From: JBOGFC01 sp050742155
Lineage (GTDB): Bacteria; Actinomycetota; Acidimicrobiia; Spongiisociales; JALYHC01
DNA: 5,776 nucleotides
Direction: 5' to 3'
Assembly: GCA_050742155.1 (NCBI GenBank)
Contig: JBOGFC010000055.1
Span: forward strand, 1-5,776
The notes below the pieces were generated by a model that saw only the letters and a program-made list of their open reading frames with translations, did not search any database and was not told where the DNA came from. Shown in pieces: positions 1 to 5,776 of the stretch (the stretch's first letter is position 1; each line of letters starts with the position of its first letter). Both the position numbers and the translations under genes were made by a program.

Positions 1-11
1 GCCCGGCTCAC
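1..11 (-). CDS. Possible start of the next gene (only three codons visible)
   Basis: A GTG at 11-9 is preceded by GGAGG (19-23) with a seven-base spacing, within a longer GGGGGGAGG purine run. The frame is open to the window edge but only about three codons (Met-Ser-Arg) can be seen, so nothing can be said of the product. If real, it lies 67 bases after the SDR stop, with the inverted repeat 34-77 between them. Confidence 0.25.
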
Positions 12-33
12 TCCGGCACCTCCCCCCACCCTT

Positions 34-77
34 CTTGCGTGAGAAGTGACCCGCCGGCGGTCCGGAACTCACGCAAG
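34..77 (-). terminator. 10-bp inverted repeat just after the SDR stop; possible terminator or operator
   Basis: CTTGCGTGAG (34-43) and CTCACGCAAG (68-77) are perfect reverse complements around a 24-base loop, which itself contains the 10-base palindrome CCGCCGGCGG (51-60). The structure begins one base after the SDR stop codon, the usual place for a transcription-stopping or mRNA-protecting hairpin. The strand downstream is G-rich with no U-run, so it is not a standard intrinsic terminator. A protein-binding site for a dimeric regulator is equally possible. Confidence 0.45.
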
Positions 78-78
78 T

Positions 79-1080
79 TCATCCGCTACGAGTGAACCGG
101 GGCAGCGGCCGCCGCACGTAGCCGTTCTCCACGTACCAGGCGATGGCCCGCCGCAGCGTCTCCCGGACCGGCGTGTAGGTGAGGCCCAGCTCCCGGGTGG
201 CCCTGGAGCCGTCGTAGGTGTGGCCGTGAAGCAGCGTTCGCACCATCTCCCCACAGACCGGGGGCTGTCGCCCCAGCGCTCGAGTCGCCCGCTCCACAAG
301 CGCGGCGCCGGCGGTCGCCAGCGGCGGGGGGAGCGTGACATGGCGTTGGTCGAGGCCGGTCTCCTGCGCCAAGAGCGCGAGGACCTCCGAGGTGGTCAGG
401 GTGGCCCCGTTGAACACGTAGCGCCGGCCGGGCCGGCCCTTCGCCTCGGCGAGCAGGTGGCCTCGGGCGCAGTCGGCCACGTCGATGATGCTAATACGGC
501 TGGCGACCGATACCCTCGAGCGGCCGTTGAGGAACTGTACGAACAGCCGGGCGGTCCCCTTGGTACGGCCGGGCCCCTGCACGGAGGAGGGATTGACCGA
601 CACCACCTCCACCTGCTCGTTCCCGGCCAGCACGGCCTGCTCGGCCTGGTACTTGGAGCGCTCGTACTGCGAGAGGAACCAGCCCCGATGAGGAGAATCC
701 TCCGAGCCCACCGTCCCCTTCGCCTCGCCCAGCGTGGCAGCCGACGATGTATAGACCACCCGATGGACGCCCGTCGCGGCGGCCGCCCGGACCACGTTGC
801 GGGACCCGTCCACGTTGAGGCGGAAGAGTGGGCCGGGATCGGGCAGGCAGAAGGCGTTCAGCCCGGCCGCGTGGTAGACGATCTCGCAGCCCTGCATCGC
901 CTTCACCAAGGACTGGTAATCGAGGATGTCTCCCCGTACCGGGTCCGCTCCCAGCCGCCGCAAGCGGGCCGAGGAGCGGGTCGCCCGGGAGAGGGCTCGA
1001 ACCTCTCGCCCGCCGCTGAGGAGCTCCTGCAAGATGGCCCGGCCGACGAACCCGGTGCCGCCGGTGATGAGAACGGTCAC
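79..1080 (-). CDS. NAD(P)-dependent epimerase/reductase of the extended SDR superfamily (dihydroflavonol-reductase/HpnA-like)
   Basis: This 333-residue Rossmann-fold oxidoreductase has the extended-SDR nucleotide motif GGTGFVG (G7, G10, G13), a DIL (51-53) adenine-side motif, YHAAG (69-73), the YTSSAATLG block (110-118, catalytic Ser) and the YxxxK pair Y139/K143. The sequence most resembles the dihydroflavonol-4-reductase-like branch that includes the hopanoid-associated HpnA and 3-beta-hydroxysteroid-type enzymes; the substrate cannot be deduced. The GTG at 1080 is chosen because it gives the normal family N-terminus (VTVLITGGTG) and overlaps the pgsA TGA by four bases (GTGA). The frame stays open to 1185, but that extension is low-complexity and lies inside pgsA. 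There is no strong ribosome site, so translation is probably coupled to pgsA. The position next to a phospholipid synthesis gene suggests, without proving, a lipid or isoprenoid substrate. A hairpin-forming repeat starts just after the stop codon. Family assignment is firm; function is open. Confidence 0.88.
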   Translation of the reverse strand: MTVLITGGTGFVGRAILQELLSGGREVRALSRATRSSARLRRLGADPVRGDILDYQSLVKAMQGCEIVYHAAGLNAFCLPDPGPLFRLNVDGSRNVVRAAAATGVHRVVYTSSAATLGEAKGTVGSEDSPHRGWFLSQYERSKYQAEQAVLAGNEQVEVVSVNPSSVQGPGRTKGTARLFVQFLNGRSRVSVASRISIIDVADCARGHLLAEAKGRPGRRYVFNGATLTTSEVLALLAQETGLDQRHVTLPPPLATAGAALVERATRALGRQPPVCGEMVRTLLHGHTYDGSRATRELGLTYTPVRETLRRAIAWYVENGYVRRPLPRFTRSG

Positions 1081-1664
1081 TCCCGGAGGGAGGGGGGGGC
1101 ATGCGGAGAGAGCACCGGTCGAAAGCGGGCCAGGTACTCCGCCCCCGAGGCGATGGTGACGGCGGCCGCCGCCCACATGACCCACTCATCGGGGTAGAGG
1201 GGTCCCCACCGGCTGGGAAGCCGGAGCATGGCCATGATGATGGCCAGGAACTGCACATTGGTCTTCAGCTTCCCCCAGATGGAGGCCTGCATCACCACGT
1301 TGTCGGCCGCCGCCAGGCCTCGCAGGGCCATCACCAGCAGCTCTCTGCCGATGATGATGAAGGCCACCCAGGCCGAGGCCCGCCCGATCGCCACCAACCC
1401 GACGAGGGCGCCGGCCACCAACAACTTGTCGGCGGTGGTGTCGAGGAAGTTGCCGAAGGTGGTGGTCAGGCGCCAGCGCCGGGCCAGATAGCCGTCCACG
1501 AAATCGGTCAGGGCGGCCGCCCCGAAGACCACCGCCGCCGCCCCGTAGAGCCGCAGGAGAACCAGCCCCACCACCACCGGGGCCAACCCCAGGCGGGCGT
1601 ACGTGATCGAGAGGGGGATGGAGATGCCGCCTCCTCGCCGTTCGTTTTTGTGACGGTTAACCAC
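1077..1664 (-). CDS. pgsA: CDP-alcohol phosphatidyltransferase, PgsA type (CDP-diacylglycerol--glycerol-3-phosphate 3-phosphatidyltransferase)
   Basis: This integral membrane enzyme probably transfers a phosphatidyl group from CDP-diacylglycerol to glycerol 3-phosphate, making phosphatidylglycerol phosphate, the first step to phosphatidylglycerol and cardiolipin. The full CDP-alcohol phosphotransferase signature D-x2-DG-x2-AR-x8-G-x3-D-x3-D is present: D54, D57, G58, A61, R62, G71, D75, D79; these Asp residues bind metal and act in catalysis. IIGREL (104-109) and GKLKT (131-135) are typical of PgsA. Hydrophobic stretches at about 23-53, 81-117, 136-147 and 160-175 suggest the usual six-helix bundle. 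Length (195, or 182 from the later start) fits the family. The GTG at 1664 has only a weak ribosome site and adds a polar 13-residue tail; an ATC at 1625, four bases after AGGAGG, aligns with the Met of the MNIPNxLT start of PgsA proteins and may be the real start. The stop overlaps the next gene (GTGA). A related cardiolipin or inositol-phosphate synthase is possible but less likely. Confidence 0.87.
   Translation of the reverse strand: MVNRHKNERRGGGISIPLSITYARLGLAPVVVGLVLLRLYGAAAVVFGAAALTDFVDGYLARRWRLTTTFGNFLDTTADKLLVAGALVGLVAIGRASAWVAFIIIGRELLVMALRGLAAADNVVMQASIWGKLKTNVQFLAIIMAMLRLPSRWGPLYPDEWVMWAAAAVTIASGAEYLARFRPVLSPHAPPSLRE
1630..1635 (-). promoter_or_regulatory. pgsA: AGGAGG Shine-Dalgarno-like site inside the annotated pgsA 5' end
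   Basis: AGGAGG, a perfect match to the 16S anti-Shine-Dalgarno core, lies four bases before an ATC at 1625-1623 and ten bases before a second ATC at 1619-1617. If translation begins at the GTG at 1664, the site would fall uselessly inside codons 10-12. It therefore bears on which start is used. Confidence 0.45.
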
Positions 1665-1688
1665 CCTAGAGGCCGAAAAGCGTCACAA
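1648..1688. repeat. Perfect 8-bp inverted repeat in the aceB-pgsA gap
   Basis: TTGTGACG (1648-1655) and CGTCACAA (1681-1688) are exact reverse complements separated by 25 bases. The spacer holds a second palindrome, GGTTAACC (1655-1662), and the GTG proposed as the pgsA start. This is one of only two gene junctions in the window without an overlap, and it is more AT-rich than its surroundings. It may be an operator or an mRNA hairpin that separates control of the glycolate genes from the lipid genes. There is no T-run typical of an intrinsic terminator. Confidence 0.5.
1663..1668 (-). promoter_or_regulatory. pgsA: Possible -10 element for pgsA
   Basis: TAGGGT on the minus strand fits a TANNNT -10 pattern. 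A transcript starting about seven bases downstream would leave a leader of roughly 30 bases before the AGGAGG and the ATC at 1625, which is a coherent arrangement if that is the true pgsA start. No well-spaced -35 box was found, so this is a weak call. Confidence 0.2.
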
Positions 1689-1709
1689 GAAGGGCATGGG
1701 CATGACAGC

Positions 1710-3302
1710 TCAGTCGATGCGCTCGTAGGCGGGCAGGGTGAGGAACTCCACGAACTGCTCGGAGAGCGCCACCTGCTCGAAGAGCTCGGTCGCCTCGTCG
1801 AAGCGTCCCTCTGAGAACGCCTCGTCTCCGATGGTCTTCTGGATCTCGTTGAGCTCCTGTCCGGCTACCTTGCGGACCAAGTCGGCGGTCACCTGCTCCC
1901 CCTCCTCCAGCCGGGCTCCGTGGCGCACCCATTGCCAGACCTGGGAACGGGCGATCTCGGCGGTGGCGGTGTCCTCCATCAGGTTGTAGATGGCCGCCGC
2001 CCCCACCCCCCGCAGCCACGACTCCAGGTAGAGGATGGCCACGCTCACATCGTTGCCGAGGCCCGCCTCGGTCACGGTCCCGCCCGGCACCGCCACGTCG
2101 AGCAGGTCACCGGTGCTCACCGACACCTCTTCCCGCAGCCGCCCCAACTGCTCGGGCCGCGAACCGAGCGCCTGGTCGAAGACCTCCATCGCCACCGGCA
2201 CCAGGTCGGGGTGGGCCACCCAGGTGCCGTCGAACCCGTCGCCGGACTCCCGCTCTTTGTCGGCCCGCACCTCGGCGAACGCCCGCTCGTTGATCTCCGG
2301 CGTCTTACGGCTGGGGACGAAGGCCGCCATGCCGCCGATGGCGTGGGCGCCCCGCCGGTGGCAGGTCTTGACCAGCAGCTCGGTATAGGCCCGCATGAAG
2401 GGGACCGTCATCTTCACCTGCGCCCGATCCGGCAGCAGGAACTCCGGCCGGTTGCGGAACTTCTTGATGATCGAGAACATGTAGTCCCATCGCCCGGCAT
2501 TGAGCCCTCCGGAGTGCTCCCGCAGCTCGAAGAGGATCTCCTCCATCTCGAAGGCGGCCAGGATGGTCTCGATGAGGACCGTGGCCCTGATGCTGCCCGG
2601 CGGCATCCCCATCCGCTCCTGGGCGGCTACAAACACTTCGTTCCAAAGCCGGGCCTCCCGATGGCTCTCCAGTTTGGGGAGGTAGAAGTAGGGGCCGGTC
2701 CCTCGCTCCAGCAGCTTGGTGCCGTTGTGGAAGAGGTAGAGGCCGAAGTCGAACAGGCTCCCTGCGATCGGGGCGCCGTCCAGCAGCACGTGCCGCTCCG
2801 GGAGGTGCCAACCGCGCGGCCGCACCAGCAGCGTGGCCACGTCCTCGGCCAGCTCGTAGCGCTTCTCGTCGGTCTCGAGGGCGATGGTGCGGTCGACCGC
2901 GTCGATGAGGTTCGCCTGCCCCTCGACCACGTTCTGCCAGCTGGGCGTGTTGGAGTCCTCGAAGTCGGCCATGAAGATCCGGGCCCCGGAATTGAGGGCG
3001 TTGATCATCATCTTGCGTTCGGTCGGTCCGGTGATCTCCACCCGGCGGTCGTGGAGGTCGGCCGGGGCCGGCGCCACCCGCCAGTCGCCCTCCCGGACCG
3101 AACCGGTCTCCTCCAGGAAGTCCGGTAGCTCTCCTTCATCGATCCGTCCCTGACGGCGGGCGCGCTCCTCCAGCAGCCGCCTCCGGGTGGGATCGAACTG
3201 CCGGTGCAGATCGGCCACGAACGACAGCGCCTCGGGAGTCAGGACCTCGGCGGCCCTGCCCTCGATGGGACCTCGCACCTCGATGCCGTCCAGCTCGGTC
3301 AT
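1710..3302 (-). CDS. aceB: Malate synthase A
   Basis: This 530-residue enzyme condenses glyoxylate with acetyl-CoA and water to give malate and CoA, in the cytosol. Length matches the A-type (about 530 residues) and not the G-type (about 720). The family signature REHSGGLNAGRWDYMF spans 261-276. By analogy with characterised malate synthases, R161 (in VRPRGWH) should bind glyoxylate, E245 (VLIETI) and D273 (RWDY) should hold Mg2+, and D444 (NLMEDTATAE) should be the catalytic base; all are present, so the enzyme looks active. MADFEDSNTPSWQN (111-124) is another conserved block. The ATG start overlaps the glcF stop (ATGA), with a GGAGG ribosome site nine bases upstream (3312-3316). Coupling to glcE/glcF implies that the glyoxylate comes from glycolate; no isocitrate lyase gene is in the window. 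E. coli uses the unrelated-length GlcB (malate synthase G) in its glc operon, so an A-type enzyme in this slot is a noteworthy variation. Identity is essentially certain. Confidence 0.97.
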   Translation of the reverse strand: MTELDGIEVRGPIEGRAAEVLTPEALSFVADLHRQFDPTRRRLLEERARRQGRIDEGELPDFLEETGSVREGDWRVAPAPADLHDRRVEITGPTERKMMINALNSGARIFMADFEDSNTPSWQNVVEGQANLIDAVDRTIALETDEKRYELAEDVATLLVRPRGWHLPERHVLLDGAPIAGSLFDFGLYLFHNGTKLLERGTGPYFYLPKLESHREARLWNEVFVAAQERMGMPPGSIRATVLIETILAAFEMEEILFELREHSGGLNAGRWDYMFSIIKKFRNRPEFLLPDRAQVKMTVPFMRAYTELLVKTCHRRGAHAIGGMAAFVPSRKTPEINERAFAEVRADKERESGDGFDGTWVAHPDLVPVAMEVFDQALGSRPEQLGRLREEVSVSTGDLLDVAVPGGTVTEAGLGNDVSVAILYLESWLRGVGAAAIYNLMEDTATAEIARSQVWQWVRHGARLEEGEQVTADLVRKVAGQELNEIQKTIGDEAFSEGRFDEATELFEQVALSEQFVEFLTLPAYERID

Positions 3303-4639
3303 GTCGGTCGCCCTCCGTTGATTGCCTCATCGATCAGCTCGATGGGGTGGTAGATGGGGAGCGGGTGGCCCACCGCCGCCAGGTGGGCGGCGATCTGCAA
3401 GCTACACCCCGGGTTGGCCGAGGCGACCGCCTCCGCCCCGGTGGCCGCCAGGTTGCCGGCCTTGCGACGGCCTAACCCCTCGGCCGCCTCCGGCTGCAAG
3501 AGGTTGTAGATCCCGGCCGAGCCGCAGCAGATCTCCCACTCGGCCGGCTCGAGCACCTCCAGGCCGGGGATGCCCGCCAGGAGCTGCCTCGGTTGGGCGC
3601 GCAGGCCCTGGGCATGGGCCAGGTGGCAGGCATCGTGGTAGGCCACCTTCATGGGAACCGGTCGGCGCTCCGCTCTCGGCTCCACCCCGGCCAGGACCTC
3701 GGTGATGTCTCGCACCTTGGCAGAGAAGGCGGCCGCCCGGTCGGCCCATTCCAGATCGTCCCGCAGCAGGTGGCCGTACTCCTTCATCGACGAGCCGCAC
3801 CCGGCCGCGTTGACGGCCACCAGGTCGCAGTCCTCGAAGGTCTCGATGAGCAGGCGAGCCAGGCGGAGCGCCTCCGGCTCCTCCCCGCTGTGCAGCATGA
3901 GGGCACCGCAGCAGCGGGGCCGGGCGGGGGCGAACACCTCGAACCCCTCGGCGGCCAGCACCCGGACGGTGGCCTCGTTCACCTGGTGGAAGAAGATCCG
4001 CTGCACGCAGCCCTGCAGGAGCCCGATCCGCCCCCGTAGCTCTCCCCGTGCCGGCGACCACTCCGGCAGCCTGCGGAAGGCGTCCCCCAGCCGGGCGTCG
4101 GGAGCCAGCCGGTCGATGGCGCCCAGGCGCCGCCCGAGGAGCGGCCGGGCCACCCGGGCCAAGCCCGACCGCCGCCAGAGGGAGAGCAGGGGAAGGGCCG
4201 CCCGCAGCCGCCCGGGATGGGTGAAGACGGCGAATAGGGCCCTCCGCCAGGCCCGCTCGCTCCAGGGCCGCCGGTAGTTGCGCTCCACCTGGGGCCGGGT
4301 CGCCTCGATGAGCCTGTCGTACTGCACCCCGGACGGACAGGCGGTCACGCAGGCCATGCAGCTCAGGCAGCGGTCCCAGTGGAGCACCATCTGGTCGGTG
4401 AGGCGGCTGCCCGGCTCGAGCCCCACGTTCATCAGGACGATCCGGCCGCGCGGCGAGTCCATCTCCTCCCCCCACAGCACGTAGGTGGGGCAGGTGGGCA
4501 GGCAGAAGCCGCAATGCACGCAGTCGTTGATCAGCTCCTGGGCCGGCGGGTGGTGCAGGTCGAAGGCACCATTCGCTCCCTCTGGCTTCTCCCTCCCCCT
4601 CTGGGGGAGGGCTGGGGAGGGGGTTTCGGGACGGCCCAT
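3299..4639 (-). CDS. glcF: Glycolate oxidase iron-sulfur subunit GlcF
   Basis: This 446-residue iron-sulfur subunit of glycolate dehydrogenase carries electrons from the GlcD/GlcE flavins. Two ferredoxin-type 4Fe-4S motifs are seen: C40-C43-C46-C50 (CVHCGFCLPTCP) and C91-C94-C97-C101 (CLSCMACVTACP). Two CCG (cysteine-rich) domains follow: C211, CCG at 243-245 and C281 in the first; HDACH at 335-339, CCG at 371-373 and C412 in the second. This is the order in GlcF and the related LutA/GlpC proteins. PTYVLWGEEMDSPRGRI (51-67) is typical of the family. The ATG start is coupled to the glcE stop and has a GGGAGGG ribosome site five bases upstream (4645-4651). The N-terminus is odd: residues 6-17 (TPSPALPQRGRE) are encoded by a G-rich hairpin element of dispersed-repeat type, placing the first cluster about 15 residues later than in E. 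coli GlcF. No alternative in-frame ATG or GTG lies between the element and the first cluster. The stop overlaps malate synthase by four bases (ATGA). Confidence 0.94.
   Translation of the reverse strand: MGRPETPSPALPQRGREKPEGANGAFDLHHPPAQELINDCVHCGFCLPTCPTYVLWGEEMDSPRGRIVLMNVGLEPGSRLTDQMVLHWDRCLSCMACVTACPSGVQYDRLIEATRPQVERNYRRPWSERAWRRALFAVFTHPGRLRAALPLLSLWRRSGLARVARPLLGRRLGAIDRLAPDARLGDAFRRLPEWSPARGELRGRIGLLQGCVQRIFFHQVNEATVRVLAAEGFEVFAPARPRCCGALMLHSGEEPEALRLARLLIETFEDCDLVAVNAAGCGSSMKEYGHLLRDDLEWADRAAAFSAKVRDITEVLAGVEPRAERRPVPMKVAYHDACHLAHAQGLRAQPRQLLAGIPGLEVLEPAEWEICCGSAGIYNLLQPEAAEGLGRRKAGNLAATGAEAVASANPGCSLQIAAHLAAVGHPLPIYHPIELIDEAINGGRPT
4589..4624 (-). repeat. G-rich hairpin element of dispersed-repeat type, translated as TPSPALPQRGRE inside GlcF
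   Basis: The element contains a perfect 9-bp inverted repeat (4591-4599 CCCTCCCCC against 4603-4611 GGGGGAGGG) with a three-base TCT loop, followed by another G-rich run to 4623. Read on the coding strand it gives TPSPALPQRGRE, and on the opposite strand LPLPLGEGW-like peptides. From general knowledge, peptides of this kind are often seen in annotated proteins from many GC-rich genomes because a small palindromic intergenic element is widely scattered. Here it lies within the first 17 codons of glcF and keeps the reading frame. Only one copy is in the window, so its repeat nature in this genome is inferred. Confidence 0.6.
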
Positions 4640-5769
4640 CAGATCCCTCCCACGAAGACGCCCGGGTTGAGCACTCCGGCCGGGTCGAAGCGGGCCTTGA
4701 CCCGTCGCATCAGCTCCACGGCGGGCTGCTCCTCGACTCCCCAGGGATCCAGCTTCTCACGGACCTCGGCCGGGGCGTCGAGCACCACACATGGGAAGGG
4801 GGCCAGCTCCTTGCGCAGCTCCTCGATCTTTCCGATGAGGTCGCCGGGCTGGAGGCGGACCCAGGAGAGGCCCAGGCCGGCCCGACCCACCACCGACCCT
4901 CCCAGCCGCTCCGCCGTCTGCAGCACCCGGTCGAGCCTGGTCGGCAGGCCGGAGATCCGCACCACCGCTCCCTCGGCCGACCGCTGCCCGAGCCGCTGGC
5001 CCGCCCAGAGATCCTCGTCGTCTTCCACCAGCTCGGTCTCCAGCTCCCCCAGCAGCTCCCGGCCCGCCTCGGCTCGCTCCCCGGGAACCGTGCCGCCGAA
5101 GCGGGCCAAGACGGCACCGCTCCCCTCGTGCCAGGCCACGTCCAGCGACTCCAGCTCGAGGGGACGGTGCGCCAGAATGGCCGCCCCGGCAGCCAGGGAC
5201 TCCGGGTCACCGCTTCGGCCCACCAAGGTCACGGTGCGCTCGGGCCGGGGATGGAGGCGCAAGGCCACCTGGACGATCAGGCCCAGCGTCCCGAACGAGC
5301 CGGTGAGCAGCTTGCCGAGGTCGTAGCCGGCCACGTTCTTGATCACCTTGCCCCCGGCCCGGGCCAGGGTGCCGTCGGAGAGGGCCACCGTCACGCCCAG
5401 CACCTGGTCGCGGGGAGCCCCGTACCGGTGGCGGAGCGGCCCAGAATCACCCGTGGCCACCACCCCACCCACCGTGGCCGCCTCGGCGGTGCCGAGCGGG
5501 GGGTCGAGCGCCGCCCTCTGGCCGGCTTCGCCGAACACTTGTTGCGCCCGGGCCAGCGGCAGGCCGGCCTGAACGACGGCGGTGAGATCACCGGCGTTGT
5601 GCTCCACCAGCCCGTCGAGCTTCCCGGTCGAGACCTCGAGGTCGGGGGGAGTAGTGACCGCCCCCCATCCCAGCTTGGTGCCCCCGCCCCGGACCCGCAG
5701 CCGCAACCCCTCCTGTGAGGCCTCGCCCAACAGCTCGGCGGCTTGCTCGTAGGTGGTAGGTGCCTCCAC
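4639..5769 (-). CDS. glcE: Glycolate oxidase FAD-binding subunit GlcE
   Basis: This 376-residue protein is the smaller flavin-domain subunit of the GlcDEF glycolate dehydrogenase, which oxidises glycolate to glyoxylate and passes electrons toward the respiratory chain. The PCMH-type FAD-binding domain fills about residues 1-180. Visible landmarks are RVRGGGTK (26-32), the PPLGTAEAATVGGVVATG stretch (90-107), GGKVIKNVAGYDLGKLLTGSFGTLG (139-163, the most diagnostic part) and the C-terminal FDPAGVLNPG (361-370) shared by FAD-oxidase C-terminal domains. E. coli GlcE is about 350 residues, so this looks full length. The start is a GTG six residues before a Tyr that aligns with the E. coli N-terminus, but only seven bases lie upstream in the window and the frame is still open there, so a slightly earlier start cannot be excluded. 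The stop overlaps the glcF start by one base (TGATG). glcD is expected immediately upstream, outside the window. The subunit has no independent catalytic role known; identity is quite sure. Confidence 0.9.
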   Translation of the reverse strand: MEAPTTYEQAAELLGEASQEGLRLRVRGGGTKLGWGAVTTPPDLEVSTGKLDGLVEHNAGDLTAVVQAGLPLARAQQVFGEAGQRAALDPPLGTAEAATVGGVVATGDSGPLRHRYGAPRDQVLGVTVALSDGTLARAGGKVIKNVAGYDLGKLLTGSFGTLGLIVQVALRLHPRPERTVTLVGRSGDPESLAAGAAILAHRPLELESLDVAWHEGSGAVLARFGGTVPGERAEAGRELLGELETELVEDDEDLWAGQRLGQRSAEGAVVRISGLPTRLDRVLQTAERLGGSVVGRAGLGLSWVRLQPGDLIGKIEELRKELAPFPCVVLDAPAEVREKLDPWGVEEQPAVELMRRVKARFDPAGVLNPGVFVGGI

Positions 5770-5776
5770 TCTTCTC

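Noticed and set aside
1081..1185. Upstream extension of the SDR protein to an ATG at 1185
   Set aside because: It would add 35 low-complexity residues before the Rossmann motif and lie wholly inside pgsA; the GTG at 1080 gives the normal family start and a typical four-base overlap.
46..1197. Long plus-strand open frame opposite the SDR gene
   Set aside because: It is rich in Arg, Gly, Pro and His with no recognisable motif, and lies antisense to a gene with clear catalytic residues; a GC-rich shadow frame.
1920..3128. 402-codon plus-strand open frame opposite malate synthase
   Set aside because: The composition is His/Pro/Gly/Val-rich as expected for the antisense of a GC-rich gene, and it has no family resemblance.
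3402..4514. 370-codon minus-strand open frame overlapping glcF in another frame
   Set aside because: Low-complexity Gly/Arg/Ala/Pro sequence; the glcF frame carries all eight ferredoxin cysteines and both CCG motifs.
4379..5326. 315-codon plus-strand open frame across glcF and glcE
   Set aside because: Ser/Arg/Pro-rich shadow that crosses the glcF-glcE junction; its PPPLGEGWGGG segment is just the other strand of the G-rich hairpin element.
1..5776. Mobile element, CRISPR array, tRNA or rRNA genes
   Set aside because: No transposase or integrase motifs, no regularly spaced repeats and no cloverleaf-like or rRNA-like sequence were seen on either strand.

Overview
The window is a GC-rich, tightly packed stretch of bacterial chromosome. 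Every convincing gene is on the minus strand, so transcription runs from the right edge to the left. Two of the five gene starts are GTG, plus a possible third, and neighbouring genes overlap by 1 to 4 bases. The lineage cannot be fixed from this sequence alone. A GC-rich soil or sediment bacterium fits (for example Actinobacteriota, Chloroflexota or the Methylomirabilota/Rokubacteria group), but that is a guess.

Reading in the direction of transcription, 5769-4639 is glcE (FAD-binding subunit of glycolate oxidase). It is followed with a one-base TGATG overlap by glcF (4639-3299, iron-sulfur subunit), then with a four-base ATGA overlap by an A-type malate synthase gene (3302-1710). After about 45 bases comes a CDP-alcohol phosphatidyltransferase gene of the PgsA type (1664-1077, true start perhaps 1625). 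A four-base GTGA overlap then leads into an extended-SDR NAD(P)-dependent epimerase/reductase (1080-79). An inverted repeat (34-77) follows its stop codon, and a possible next gene start sits at 11-9.

The first three genes form a clear metabolic unit. GlcD/E/F oxidises glycolate to glyoxylate, and malate synthase condenses glyoxylate with acetyl-CoA to give malate. glcD, the catalytic FAD subunit, is not in the window and is expected just beyond the right edge. The last two genes look like a separate, translationally coupled membrane-lipid pair: PgsA makes phosphatidylglycerol phosphate, and the substrate of the SDR is unknown.

No new defence, mobile or RNA system is visible. The most interesting small-scale signals are these: a hairpin-forming G-rich element, of a kind often found scattered in genomes, that is translated within the N-terminus of GlcF; a possible ATC start codon for pgsA supported by a well-placed Shine-Dalgarno sequence and by family alignment; two perfect inverted repeats at gene junctions; and a C8 tract where a -1 slip would fuse PgsA to the SDR.
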